A stretch of 17,559 nt of DNA from Chlamydiales bacterium (lineage in GTDB: Bacteria > Chlamydiota > Chlamydiia > Chlamydiales > FEN-1388), in the NCBI GenBank assembly GCA_021372185.1, contig JAJFUY010000263.1:1-17559 (forward strand). The letters are read 5' to 3'. The first letter of the stretch is position 1, and the number at the start of each line of letters is the position of its first letter. The notes under the pieces are model-generated. The model was not told the DNA's origin and did no database searches. It was given only the letters and a program-made list of their open reading frames with translations. The position numbers and the translations under genes are program-made. Shown one piece after another: positions 7,482 through 14,960 of this stretch.

Positions 7482-7711
7482 AAATTTGTGGGCCGTAGGT
7501 CCACGATTATTATTAGCCCATGGTGAAGACCCGTAGGGTCAAACCGTGGGAACTAATGTAATTAAGGTATGGAGCCACGGATGTGGCGATTCATTATTTT
7601 GATTTATTCGCCACATCCGTGGCTCGAATGTTTTTTTTCATAGCGTTCCCACGGTTTGACCCTATGGGTCTTCACCATGGGCTAATAATAAATTTGCACC
7701 TACGGCGCAAA
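7482..7711. repeat. Nested palindromic element B
   Basis: Arms 7482-7552 and 7645-7710 are imperfect inverted repeats. Each arm contains a 17-nt mini-hairpin (7488-7504 and 7694-7710) and a 34-nt two-stage hairpin (7517-7550 and 7648-7681) joined by an A/T linker (GATTATTATTAG). The left 34-nt unit has CCCATGGT/ACCGTGGG outside and GACCC-GTA-GGGTC inside. The centre is a perfect 18-bp stem (7572-7589 with 7608-7625). Element C shares the whole plan and most of the sequence. B lies between convergent genes and is bracketed by copies of ACAGAATAAGA at 7445-7455 and 7715-7725. Confidence 0.92.
7572..7638 (+). terminator. Terminator-like central hairpin of element B
   Basis: The 18-bp stem GAGCCACGGATGTGGCGA, with its perfect partner ending at 7625, is followed by GAATG and eight T (7631-7638). 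On the plus strand this can act as an intrinsic terminator for the HU-accA run, which ends about 210 bp upstream. The 5-nt gap before the T-run makes it less than ideal. Confidence 0.5.
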
Positions 7712-7755
7712 AAAACAGAATAAGACAAAGATCAAGAATAAGAATAAGATCAGAA

Positions 7756-7778
7756 GTAGGGAAGGGAACCTTCCCTAC
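7756..7778 (-). terminator. Hairpin downstream of the HdeD-like gene
   Basis: A perfect 10-bp stem GTAGGGAAGG/CCTTCCCTAC with a 3-nt loop lies 10 bp beyond the stop of the minus-strand membrane-protein gene. On the minus strand it is followed by a T-rich but interrupted stretch, so it is a plausible but not textbook terminator. Confidence 0.5.
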
Positions 7779-7788
7779 AGGACAGACT

Positions 7789-8352
7789 TTAGCGGATGCT
7801 TTTGCGGGCGGTGAGGGATAACAAGATCCATGACCAGCCTGAGAGGATCATATCGATACCAACAAACAGACCTATGATCCAAAGACCAGATAGCGGCCAT
7901 TGGTTGTAGATCATAAGACCTAGCGCAAAAGTAACAAGACCGTTAAAAAATACCCAGCCCCAGTGCTCAAATTGCATCATAAGAGATGAGATAATTTTAA
8001 AGAGGCCAGACACAAAGCAAAACGCCGCTATAAGAAGCGTAATGTTAATAGCAGCCTCTGCCGGGCGTACAATGCAAAGTGCACCCACAACTAAATACAA
8101 GATGCCCAAAAGAAGCGATAAGAAAAGACCGCTCCATTTACGAGCCATAAATGCTTGAATAACTTGGATACCACCGGCACAAGCCAGTAAAAACCCAAAA
8201 AAGAACATTGAAAACATGGTTGCAGCAAACGCTTGGTTAATAACTACACAACCAAGTAAAAGTAGCAGCAATCCAAAAACAAAGAACCAGCCCCAATTTT
8301 GTCGTACATTTTCTGTCTCACGAAAATACGTACTAAGAGCTCTATTTTCCAT
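7789..8352 (-). CDS. HdeD family (DUF308) membrane protein
   Basis: This 187-residue protein has six strongly hydrophobic segments arranged as three helix pairs, the layout of HdeD/DUF308 proteins. E. coli HdeD is linked to acid resistance at high cell density; no biochemical activity is known and no role can be assigned here. The first helix begins at NWGWFFVFGLLLLLLGCVV, and the last pair contains GLWIIGLFVGIDMILSGWSWILLSL. The open frame continues upstream to a TTG at 8409. I choose the ATG at 8352 because GGAGG (8359-8363 on the opposite strand) stands 6 nt before it. The gene is single, flanked by elements B and C. Confidence 0.88.
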   Translation of the reverse strand: MENRALSTYFRETENVRQNWGWFFVFGLLLLLLGCVVINQAFAATMFSMFFFGFLLACAGGIQVIQAFMARKWSGLFLSLLLGILYLVVGALCIVRPAEAAINITLLIAAFCFVSGLFKIISSLMMQFEHWGWVFFNGLVTFALGLMIYNQWPLSGLWIIGLFVGIDMILSGWSWILLSLTARKSIR

Positions 8353-8379
8353 ATTAAACCTCCGGTTAAATATAGGCTC

Positions 8380-8409
8380 CGTATAAACAACCGAAGTATT
8401 TTCCATCAA
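8380..8409 (-). promoter_or_regulatory. Possible promoter of the HdeD-like gene
   Basis: On the minus strand TTGATG (8409-8404) is followed after 17-18 bp by TTATAC/TATACG (8386-8380). A transcript from here would begin about 20 nt before the ATG and include the strong GGAGG ribosome site. The -10 match is only moderate. Confidence 0.4.
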
Positions 8410-8450
8410 AGTATTTGTTTCATCGATATCTTATGTAATGGAAATAAACA

Positions 8451-8670
8451 AATTTGTGGGCCGTAGGTCCACGATTATTATTAGCCCATGGTGTAGGCCC
8501 GTAGGGCCAAACCGTGGGAATCACACGTAATTAAAAATTAGAGCCACGGATGTGGCGACTCATTAATAGTCGCCACATCCGTGGCTCGGAATTTTTTTAC
8601 GTCATTCCCATAGTTTACCCCTTCGGGGTTACACTATGGGCTAATAATAAATTTGTACCTACGGCACAAA
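8451..8670. repeat. Nested palindromic element C
   Basis: This is a second copy of the element B plan. Mini-hairpins lie at 8456-8472 and 8653-8669, 34-nt hairpins at 8485-8518 and 8607-8640, and a perfect 20-bp central stem at 8541-8560 with 8568-8587. Compared with B, the right arm has changed both sides of its stems: CCCATAGT/ACTATGGG outside, and ACCCC/GGGGT inside. It lies between the promoter of the HdeD-like gene and the terminator of oppA, both on the minus strand. The short open frame crossing it is not credible as a gene. Confidence 0.92.
8541..8598 (+). terminator. Terminator-like central hairpin of element C
   Basis: The 20-bp stem with 7-nt loop is followed by GGAA and seven T (8592-8598) on the plus strand. 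Neither neighbouring gene is read on the plus strand, so it would act only on transcripts antisense to them. It looks like part of the element rather than a dedicated gene terminator. Confidence 0.4.
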
Positions 8671-8680
8671 AATTAGAAAC

Positions 8681-8724
8681 AAAAAACCCCGTGCAGGCAT
8701 TTGCTTGCACGGGGTTTTATTTTG
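8681..8724 (-). terminator. Intrinsic terminator of oppA (usable in both directions)
   Basis: The stem CCCCGTGCA..TGCACGGGG (8687-8714) has a short loop. On the minus strand it is followed by six T (8686-8681); on the plus strand by TTTTATTTT. It begins 19 bp past the oppA stop and is the clearest intrinsic terminator in the window. Confidence 0.88.
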
Positions 8725-8732
8725 AGGGTTGA

Positions 8733-10379
8733 CTATTTGTTGACGAGGATGATGCCTGCGTCTACGTCTACTTTTTTGAGCTCAAACATGCCGATTGGTG
8801 ACAAGCTTTCGCCGTAGATTTTTGGGTTCTTGCAGAACTTTGATGTGTTGTGACAGATTGGAATCACTGGCATCTCGTTCATTAAAAACTGCTCTGCTTG
8901 AGAGAGGAGCTTGTCGCGGAGGACTTCATCAGCTGTTGCATCTGACTGATTTAACAGCTCGATGTAGTGAGGATGTTCCCAGTGCGTACCATTCCAGCCT
9001 ACTGCATACTTTAAGAACTCTAGGTTGTAGATAGCATCATGGTAGAAGGAGTACCATGTAAGGCTTGCCACTTCAAAGTTACCAGAGGCTACACAGTTAA
9101 GGTGAGCGTTCCAGTCTGATGGGCTTAGTATTACGTTTATGCCAAAAGCCTTTTGCCATTGCTGCTGGATAGCTTCTGATATTGACTTATCACGAGGGTC
9201 TGATGAATGGCTCAATATAATAGAAGCGGGTTTATTTAATGCAAGGTTGCACTCAGCAATACCTTCGTTAAAGAGGGCTTTGGCTTGCTCTACATCATTA
9301 TCTTTAAAGAAAGGCTGGTCCATAAAGGTGAGCGTTTCTGGAAGAAGTGAGTATGCAGGACGCTCACCACCTTGTAGAAGGTGATCAGCTAAGTCTTGGC
9401 GGTTAATGGCCATAGCTAAGGCTTTACGTATTTTAGCAGATGCTAAAAGAGGATTTTTTACGTTTACTTCAAGCCAGCTTACACTTGCAATGTTTCTCAT
9501 CTCAAGATTTTTTCTTTCTTTTAAGCGTGGAATAGCTTCAAGAGGAAGCGCACCAAATGGATCGCCTACCCAGTCAAGCTGGCCAGTTTCGTACATGTTT
9601 AACGCTGTAAGCGGATCTTCGATGATTGGGAATGTTAAGCGGTGTACTGACACAGCTTCAGAATCCCAGTATCTGTCGTTTTTTAACAGAACGAGCTCTG
9701 ATCTATGCTTCCATTCATCAAGCACAAATGGGCCATTGCAGATAAAATCTTTACCTTGGCAATTTTTCCAGTCGCTGTTTTTTTCGACTACGGCTTTACA
9801 TACAGGGGAGTAAAGTGGGTTTGATGTAAGCTCAATAAAGTATGGCGCTGGGTGCTCCAGCGTTACTACGAGTGTATGTTCATCTTCCGCTTTAATACCC
9901 ACTTGGTCAATCTTCATCTCGCCCATGTGAGCCGCACGTGCGTTTTTAATGCAATAAAAAGCATAAGAATACGCTGTAGGAGCATCTGGGTATAGGTTGC
10001 TGAGCCAAGAATATTCAAAATCATACGCAGTTACTGGCATGCCATTAGACCACTGAGCAGGTCTTAAATGAAAGCGGTAGGTAAGTTTATCTTCTGAGAT
10101 CTCGTAGCTTTTAGCAACGGCCGATGCAGGGCGTCCTTGCGTGTCAATACGCATAAGGCCTTCAAAAAGCTCCCGCAGAGCCACTTGAGAAAAGCGGTTA
10201 CCGGCTTGTCGCGGGTCTAGAGAGTAGGGTTCTGCCTGTAGGTAGAGGCGAACAGTTTTTTGTTCTTGCTGCGAGCCATTTTTTGGCATCGTATCCTGCT
10301 GCTGTTTGCAGCTTGTAGCTACAACAAGCATTGCGCAAGTTGTAAAAATTGCCTTAGCAAATGAACGTAAGAACTTCAT
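8733..10379 (-). CDS. oppA: Oligopeptide-binding lipoprotein (SBP family 5)
   Basis: The 548-residue protein is a family 5 extracellular solute-binding protein, the receptor of an oligopeptide ABC importer. It has a lipoprotein signal: basic MKFLRSFAK, hydrophobic AIFTTCAMLVVAT, and the lipobox ending at Cys24. The mature part starts with VRLYLQAEPYSLDPRQ (43-58) and includes VTAYDFEYSW, LEHPAPYFIEL and NDRYWDSEAV, the usual OppA landmarks. Its ATG overlaps the TGA of the upstream fusion gene by 4 bp, so translation is probably coupled. The two proteins are clearly paralogous along the OppA part. No oppB, C, D or F gene is in the window. The exact peptide specificity is unknown; chlamydial relatives use OppA proteins for peptide import. 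Confidence 0.93.
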   Translation of the reverse strand: MKFLRSFAKAIFTTCAMLVVATSCKQQQDTMPKNGSQQEQKTVRLYLQAEPYSLDPRQAGNRFSQVALRELFEGLMRIDTQGRPASAVAKSYEISEDKLTYRFHLRPAQWSNGMPVTAYDFEYSWLSNLYPDAPTAYSYAFYCIKNARAAHMGEMKIDQVGIKAEDEHTLVVTLEHPAPYFIELTSNPLYSPVCKAVVEKNSDWKNCQGKDFICNGPFVLDEWKHRSELVLLKNDRYWDSEAVSVHRLTFPIIEDPLTALNMYETGQLDWVGDPFGALPLEAIPRLKERKNLEMRNIASVSWLEVNVKNPLLASAKIRKALAMAINRQDLADHLLQGGERPAYSLLPETLTFMDQPFFKDNDVEQAKALFNEGIAECNLALNKPASIILSHSSDPRDKSISEAIQQQWQKAFGINVILSPSDWNAHLNCVASGNFEVASLTWYSFYHDAIYNLEFLKYAVGWNGTHWEHPHYIELLNQSDATADEVLRDKLLSQAEQFLMNEMPVIPICHNTSKFCKNPKIYGESLSPIGMFELKKVDVDAGIILVNK

Positions 10380-13300
10380 GGTAATAGCGCGCCCCCATTT
10401 ACAGGTTTAGGGTTAATTCTTGCCCACTTAAAATCTATTTGACCTAAGTGAGATAGATAGATGTTATCAACGTAATCTTTTTTCATATACTTAAAGGTAT
10501 AGTAAAATAGCGGAATGATCGGAAGTTCTTCCATTACAATGGTTTCCGCATTATGTAAAAACTCTAAACGAGTCTGATTGTCTCGGCAAATCTCTGCTTT
10601 TTGTAGATTTGCCGTATATTCTGGATCATGCCATTGGCCAAAATTCATCTCATGCGACAGGCTTTTGAGCTTATGTAAAATATAAGATGGATCATAAAAC
10701 CAGTTATACCAAGTGATGGCCATAATCTGAAAATCATGCTGGCCACACTTTTCCATGAATCTTTCCCACTTAAAGACCTCAATCTTCACATCTATGCCCA
10801 GCACCTCTTTCCACTGCTTTGAAGCAACGAGAGCAATAGAGCGGTGAATCTCCTGGTCACAGCAAGTGATCATAAATGGCGGCAAGTCTTTTAACGTAAG
10901 GTTTTGTTCTGCTAGTCCCTCTGTAAATAGCTGACGTGCCTTTTCTGTCTCGCTGTCTTGGAAATAGGGCTCTTCATTTTGTGACAATCCTGGTGGTAAA
11001 ATGCTGTAGGCGCATTTTTCACGGCCAGAAAAGAGCTTATCTACCATCTTGCGCCGGTTTAGAGCTATGGCAAGAGCACGTCTGCACTTTTTAGAGGTAA
11101 AAGGTGCCACATTTACGTTCAGAGAATACCAGTGAACAGCAGCAATTGGGTGTGCCACAATTTTTTTGTCAAAGTCTTTAATTTTAAAGGCTTCTGGCGG
11201 TATCTCAGATAGTGGCTCACCAATCCAGTCAAGTTCATCCCGCTGATAAAGCTCTAATGCCCTTTGAGGGTCTTCAACAATAGAAATGTCTATCTGGTTG
11301 ATGCTTACAGTCTCAGCATCCCAATAAAGAGGGTTTTTAAGAACCTGTATCTCGCTATTACGCCGCCACTTAGCAAGACGAAATGGCCCATTAGATACAT
11401 AAGTATCATCACCATAATAGGCCCAGCCTGGATGAAGCTGGTCTACTTGTTTACAAAGAGGAGAGTAAATCCAGTGAGCACAAAGCTCAAGAAAATGCGG
11501 TGCCGGATGCTCAAGCTGTACTTCTAGGACATATTCACTTCTAACGATAACACCAAGCTCTTCAACTGGCTTTGCTTGGGTTTTTACGCGCTCTGCATTT
11601 TTTACAGGATAAAAGAGGTAGGCAAACGGTGCTTTAAATTGCGGGTCTAAAACCTTCTTCCAGGCGTATTCAAAGTCATATGCAGTAACGGGAGTGCCAT
11701 TTGTCCAGCATGATTTTCGCAAAAAGAATGTATAAAGCTTTTGGTCTTCAGAAATTTCAACACGCTCACACACTGCACAAGAAGGATTTCCTGATGGATC
11801 CATGCGCATGAGCCCTTCATACAGCATCTTAATGACAATACCAGAGGTTCTATCTGTACCAATACGCGGGTCTAACAGAGATGTTGGCCTTGGTAGGCTT
11901 ATACGAAGAGAGTGTGCTGCCATCTTGGCTTTATTACACTCTGATATCGTAGCTTGAAGAGCTTCTTTAAAGGCGGTAATTTTTTGCGGCTCAGAGCCAA
12001 CTATAATATAGCCTGAATAGTACTGGCCATCAGATACCATGCGGCAAGTGGCAAGCTCTTGGTCTTTAAACTCTAATAAGAAAAGCTGCTTTTGCATTTC
12101 GTCAAATACGTATGGGTCATACGCTGCTACCATAATGCAGAGGCTGGTTGTATTGGCAATCTCACGAGAGCGAGGCACGTTGTTAACCGGCACTTCGTTA
12201 TGCAGCAATAAAAAGAGGTCAAAAAGGTGCTTAATAAGCTCTGGAGGCAGAAGGCTACGCATCACAACAGGCTGCAGATTGTGGAAGAGATTTTCTAGGT
12301 GGATTTCTTCTTTACGCTCATCTTGTGTTAAAAGCTCTTTTAAGCCAACTAACAGCTGGTTTTGCTGCGACATAAGGCCGCCATTTAAATCGCGCACTTC
12401 ACCTAGTGCCTGACGAATGGCCGCTGATATAAACTCACGGGCGCGGCTTAAATCTACAGAGTGGTCTACGCGCATAAAAGGCGCTTTACGACATTCTAGC
12501 AAGAAAGTATTGGCTTCTTTTGGGTATTTATTTCTTACAAAACCAATCACCTTTCTATCTATAGGAGAAAACTCTACTAGTGCTGATGCCTTTGCAAATT
12601 CAGACTCTAAAGTAGGTGTTGGCGTACCATTTTCTCTACATAAGCGAAGTAGCGTTACATGAAAGCGCAATGTGCTATCAGATTGCCCCTGGAAGGCAAT
12701 AATCATTTGGGGAATATCGCGGACGTAGCGTATTTCATGACTCAAGAGCATGATATTACGCATGATCTCTTCTTCGTTTTGCGGGATAAAGAGAGTATGC
12801 GATAGCTGCTCGATACAGTGGGGGATTTCTATAAACAGTCCCTGGCGCAAGAGGGCTACTTCTTTGGAAGTGAGCTCAATACCGTCACGTTTTTCTATTT
12901 CTAGATAGTATGACTGGATAGGATCTGACGGGTTTTGATAGCTAAAGAACGAGCGGGGAACCACGGTGATGCCTGGAATCAGCCTCTGGCAGGCACTAGC
13001 AATATGCCGCGCTTCAAACTGCTCATATTCTTTGATAAAACTTACTGCTATAACTAGGCCCAGAACGTTTTTTTCACCAAACTGAAACTTGAGGGTTGCA
13101 TGAAGCGGCTTTACCATAATCTGGCGCTGATCTGTATCTTTTGTGCGGCGAAGAAGCCTTCTAAACCAGTTATGGTAGCAGATGATACGGCACATATGGC
13201 GAACATCGCGGATGCGTTTAAATTCATCATCAGAGGCAAGTAAAAAGTGGTGCATTTCAAAGAACACTTCTGGCCCAATAGGCTTAAACTTGCGGGTAGA

Positions 13301-13906
13301 TAGCTCTACAATAGTTTTATGAATGAGTGTTGTTTTATGTTCTTGCGTGAGTGCTTTAGTAACAAGAATATGGCGAGCATGATGCGCAGATACTGCTCCT
13401 AAGGCAATTTCTTGGGCAAGAGCATTCATATTGCGCTGGATAGTGCCAAAGGCTCTTTCGTCATCTACAAGGGCAAAAATTTCTGAGATAAAATAGCTTT
13501 CGTCAGGCACTTCCTGAAAGCGAAAGGTAAGATGCTTTGTGCTTAATATGGTTGCCTGTTTACCCGGAACAAGCCAGCGACTGATCATTTCGGCAAAGAA
13601 GTGTGAGAGGTCGTAGTTATTGAGAGACTGGCAGAGTAAATACACCATAACACCGCCAGGCGCACATTCACAAGGTTCCCAGTGCACAATAGGTATATGC
13701 TGTCGAAACGATTGCCAAAACGCAGGTTCATCTCGATAGACAAGTTTACACTCTCGTAGTACCTTCTGAACAATCTCTTCCATCTCATCTGCATGGGCTT
13801 TTAAAGCCATAGAGATGCGCATACCTGGTCCTGCAGGCACAATGCGGCTTATGGGGATGATAGATGCAGCAAATTGCTGCTGTACTGTTCCTTTGTCGGT
13901 GCTCAT
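10376..13906 (-). CDS. Large fusion: unknown N-terminal region plus OppA-like domain
   Basis: The 1176-residue protein is intact. Residues from about 666 to the end are an SBP family 5 domain (SLLDPRIGTDRTS, TPVTAYDFEYAWKKVLDP, LEHPAPHFLEL, NPLYWDAETV), parallel to the neighbouring OppA. The first 660 residues are not recognised. They look soluble, mixed helical, with several short hydrophobic strands, and no signal peptide or lipobox is visible at the N-terminus (MSTDKGTVQQQFAASI). The OppA part would therefore be cytosolic unless it is exported by a non-Sec route, which is odd for this family. It is first in a two-gene unit with oppA. I cannot assign a role; a peptide-sensing or chaperone-like protein and a secreted effector are both open. 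Confidence 0.85.
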   Translation of the reverse strand: MSTDKGTVQQQFAASIIPISRIVPAGPGMRISMALKAHADEMEEIVQKVLRECKLVYRDEPAFWQSFRQHIPIVHWEPCECAPGGVMVYLLCQSLNNYDLSHFFAEMISRWLVPGKQATILSTKHLTFRFQEVPDESYFISEIFALVDDERAFGTIQRNMNALAQEIALGAVSAHHARHILVTKALTQEHKTTLIHKTIVELSTRKFKPIGPEVFFEMHHFLLASDDEFKRIRDVRHMCRIICYHNWFRRLLRRTKDTDQRQIMVKPLHATLKFQFGEKNVLGLVIAVSFIKEYEQFEARHIASACQRLIPGITVVPRSFFSYQNPSDPIQSYYLEIEKRDGIELTSKEVALLRQGLFIEIPHCIEQLSHTLFIPQNEEEIMRNIMLLSHEIRYVRDIPQMIIAFQGQSDSTLRFHVTLLRLCRENGTPTPTLESEFAKASALVEFSPIDRKVIGFVRNKYPKEANTFLLECRKAPFMRVDHSVDLSRAREFISAAIRQALGEVRDLNGGLMSQQNQLLVGLKELLTQDERKEEIHLENLFHNLQPVVMRSLLPPELIKHLFDLFLLLHNEVPVNNVPRSREIANTTSLCIMVAAYDPYVFDEMQKQLFLLEFKDQELATCRMVSDGQYYSGYIIVGSEPQKITAFKEALQATISECNKAKMAAHSLRISLPRPTSLLDPRIGTDRTSGIVIKMLYEGLMRMDPSGNPSCAVCERVEISEDQKLYTFFLRKSCWTNGTPVTAYDFEYAWKKVLDPQFKAPFAYLFYPVKNAERVKTQAKPVEELGVIVRSEYVLEVQLEHPAPHFLELCAHWIYSPLCKQVDQLHPGWAYYGDDTYVSNGPFRLAKWRRNSEIQVLKNPLYWDAETVSINQIDISIVEDPQRALELYQRDELDWIGEPLSEIPPEAFKIKDFDKKIVAHPIAAVHWYSLNVNVAPFTSKKCRRALAIALNRRKMVDKLFSGREKCAYSILPPGLSQNEEPYFQDSETEKARQLFTEGLAEQNLTLKDLPPFMITCCDQEIHRSIALVASKQWKEVLGIDVKIEVFKWERFMEKCGQHDFQIMAITWYNWFYDPSYILHKLKSLSHEMNFGQWHDPEYTANLQKAEICRDNQTRLEFLHNAETIVMEELPIIPLFYYTFKYMKKDYVDNIYLSHLGQIDFKWARINPKPVNGGALLP

Positions 13907-13928
13907 TATCGTCTCGTTCTGCCCGTGA

Positions 13929-13937
13929 ATTATAGCA
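13929..13937 (-). promoter_or_regulatory. Extended -10 promoter of the OppA fusion operon
   Basis: On the minus strand TGCTATAAT (13937-13929) is a consensus -10 with the extended TGn motif, which can compensate for the lack of a recognisable -35. Transcription would start near 13922, about 16 nt before the ATG at 13906. A small palindrome AAAGCC-CA-GGCTTT (13939-13952) lies just upstream and could be an operator, but this is weak. Confidence 0.6.
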
Positions 13938-14076
13938 TAAAGCCCAGGCTTTTGCTCACTAAAATTTCCAAGCAGATGTTCTTATGCCCGAAGTACGAAT
14001 TTTTGGGTAACAAAACATATCAATTTTTTCATTAAAAAACTTTTATTACAAATTATTTGTCTTGCCCGATTTTATA

Positions 14077-14205
14077 TTTGTTTTAGAGCCCTTTAGGACG
14101 ATTGAACGAAGCCCACCGTGACCGCAGGGAACGGTGGGTATAAATGTAAAGCAATTAGAGCCCTTTAGGGCTTCGCTCAATCGCCCTAAAGGGCTCTAAA
14201 ACAAA
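14077..14205. repeat. Nested palindromic element D
   Basis: Outer arms of 35 bp (14077-14111 and 14171-14205) match at all but two positions. Read as minus-strand RNA, both exceptions become G-U pairs, so the long stem would be unbroken there. Inside is a hairpin CCCACCGT/ACGGTGGG (14112-14138) like that in element A, then AGCCCT-TT-AGGGCT (14158-14171) at the inner edge. D lies in a 326-bp gap between two minus-strand genes, after the DUF1186-like stop and before the promoter of the fusion gene. The rest of the gap (13938-14060) is A/T-rich with no further feature that I can see. Confidence 0.88.
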
Positions 14206-14232
14206 ATGGGACAAGGGAATGGGTAGGGACGG

Positions 14233-14949
14233 CTATTCTTGACCTGAGTACTCTTGGCCGTTTAGTTCTTCGAAGACGTCGTCGATGAGAAAGAATTTGT
14301 CAGGGTTGATTTCATCTGATTGCATGAGGGTTTCAAAAAGTTTTGATGAAAATTGCTCTTCATCAATGGCTTTTGACTGGTAGAGGGATTTTATTTTATC
14401 GTAGGCTTCTTGAAGGTGGAGTTCTGCTACTTCTTGTGCAAGTGTTGCTAGGAGCTTTTTATCGCTTTCGGTTTCTAGGACGCCTAGCAAAAACTTTGCG
14501 TATTGCGCTCGTGGCAGACTGTTGCGATTTACGAGTATTGATAACGCAACACAGGCGATCACACGAGAAATATATCCCGCATTTTTATTTGTAACTAGCT
14601 CGTAAAGAGGTTCAGGGTTTCCTGCATAGCAACTTGCTATGACACTTGGATAGCTTTGCTCTAAAAAATGGTGAAAAAATGCTCTTGGATAAGGCTCTGG
14701 TAGCTCTAAAAAGCTTATCGCTAGCGTAAATCCGGCAGGATCTCTAAAAAAGGCAAGTGCATAAAGCGCATAGATATGCCCCACAAATTCATCTGGGATC
14801 TCTTTATAGTGAATAAGCGTTTTTTCTAGAAGGTCACGTAGGTAGGGTTTTGATTCAGATTCACGGTCGATAAGATGCGCAAGGGCATTTTCTGGGAACT
14901 CGTCTTGCCAGTTAGAAATCTGTTCTATGTAGGTGGAAATATCGGTCAT
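14233..14949 (-). CDS. DUF1186-like protein
   Basis: The 238-residue, mainly helical, acidic cytosolic protein resembles DUF1186 proteins, which occur in Chlamydiae and some other bacteria and have no known function. Supporting features are the SESKPYLRDLLEKTL and HIYALYALAFFRDPAGFTLAISFLELPE repeats of helical segments, and an acidic tail (NPDKFFLIDDVFEELNG). The family match is from memory of pattern and is moderate. The open frame continues upstream through the tRNA gene, so I place the start at ATG 14949, 11 nt beyond the tRNA 3' end. There is no ribosome binding site: the ATG follows ACC and eight T. It must be co-transcribed with the tRNA. Confidence 0.72.
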   Translation of the reverse strand: MTDISTYIEQISNWQDEFPENALAHLIDRESESKPYLRDLLEKTLIHYKEIPDEFVGHIYALYALAFFRDPAGFTLAISFLELPEPYPRAFFHHFLEQSYPSVIASCYAGNPEPLYELVTNKNAGYISRVIACVALSILVNRNSLPRAQYAKFLLGVLETESDKKLLATLAQEVAELHLQEAYDKIKSLYQSKAIDEEQFSSKLFETLMQSDEINPDKFFLIDDVFEELNGQEYSGQE

Positions 14950-14960
14950 AAAAAAAAGGT

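Noticed and set aside
8353..8409. Longer start (TTG 8409) for the HdeD-like protein
   Set aside because: GGAGG stands 6 nt before ATG 8352, and the extension overlaps a plausible promoter.
7482..8670. CRISPR array formed by the repeats in B and C
   Set aside because: Only two copies of an inverted-repeat element separated by a gene, no regular short spacers and no cas genes.
8550..8732. Open frame of 60 residues in element C
   Set aside because: It runs through the palindrome and the oppA terminator; composition reflects the repeat.
10376..13906. Sequencing or frameshift artefact joining two genes into the 1176-residue fusion
   Set aside because: The frame is continuous, and no start with a ribosome site is evident near residue 660; nevertheless read-level confirmation of this joint would be useful.
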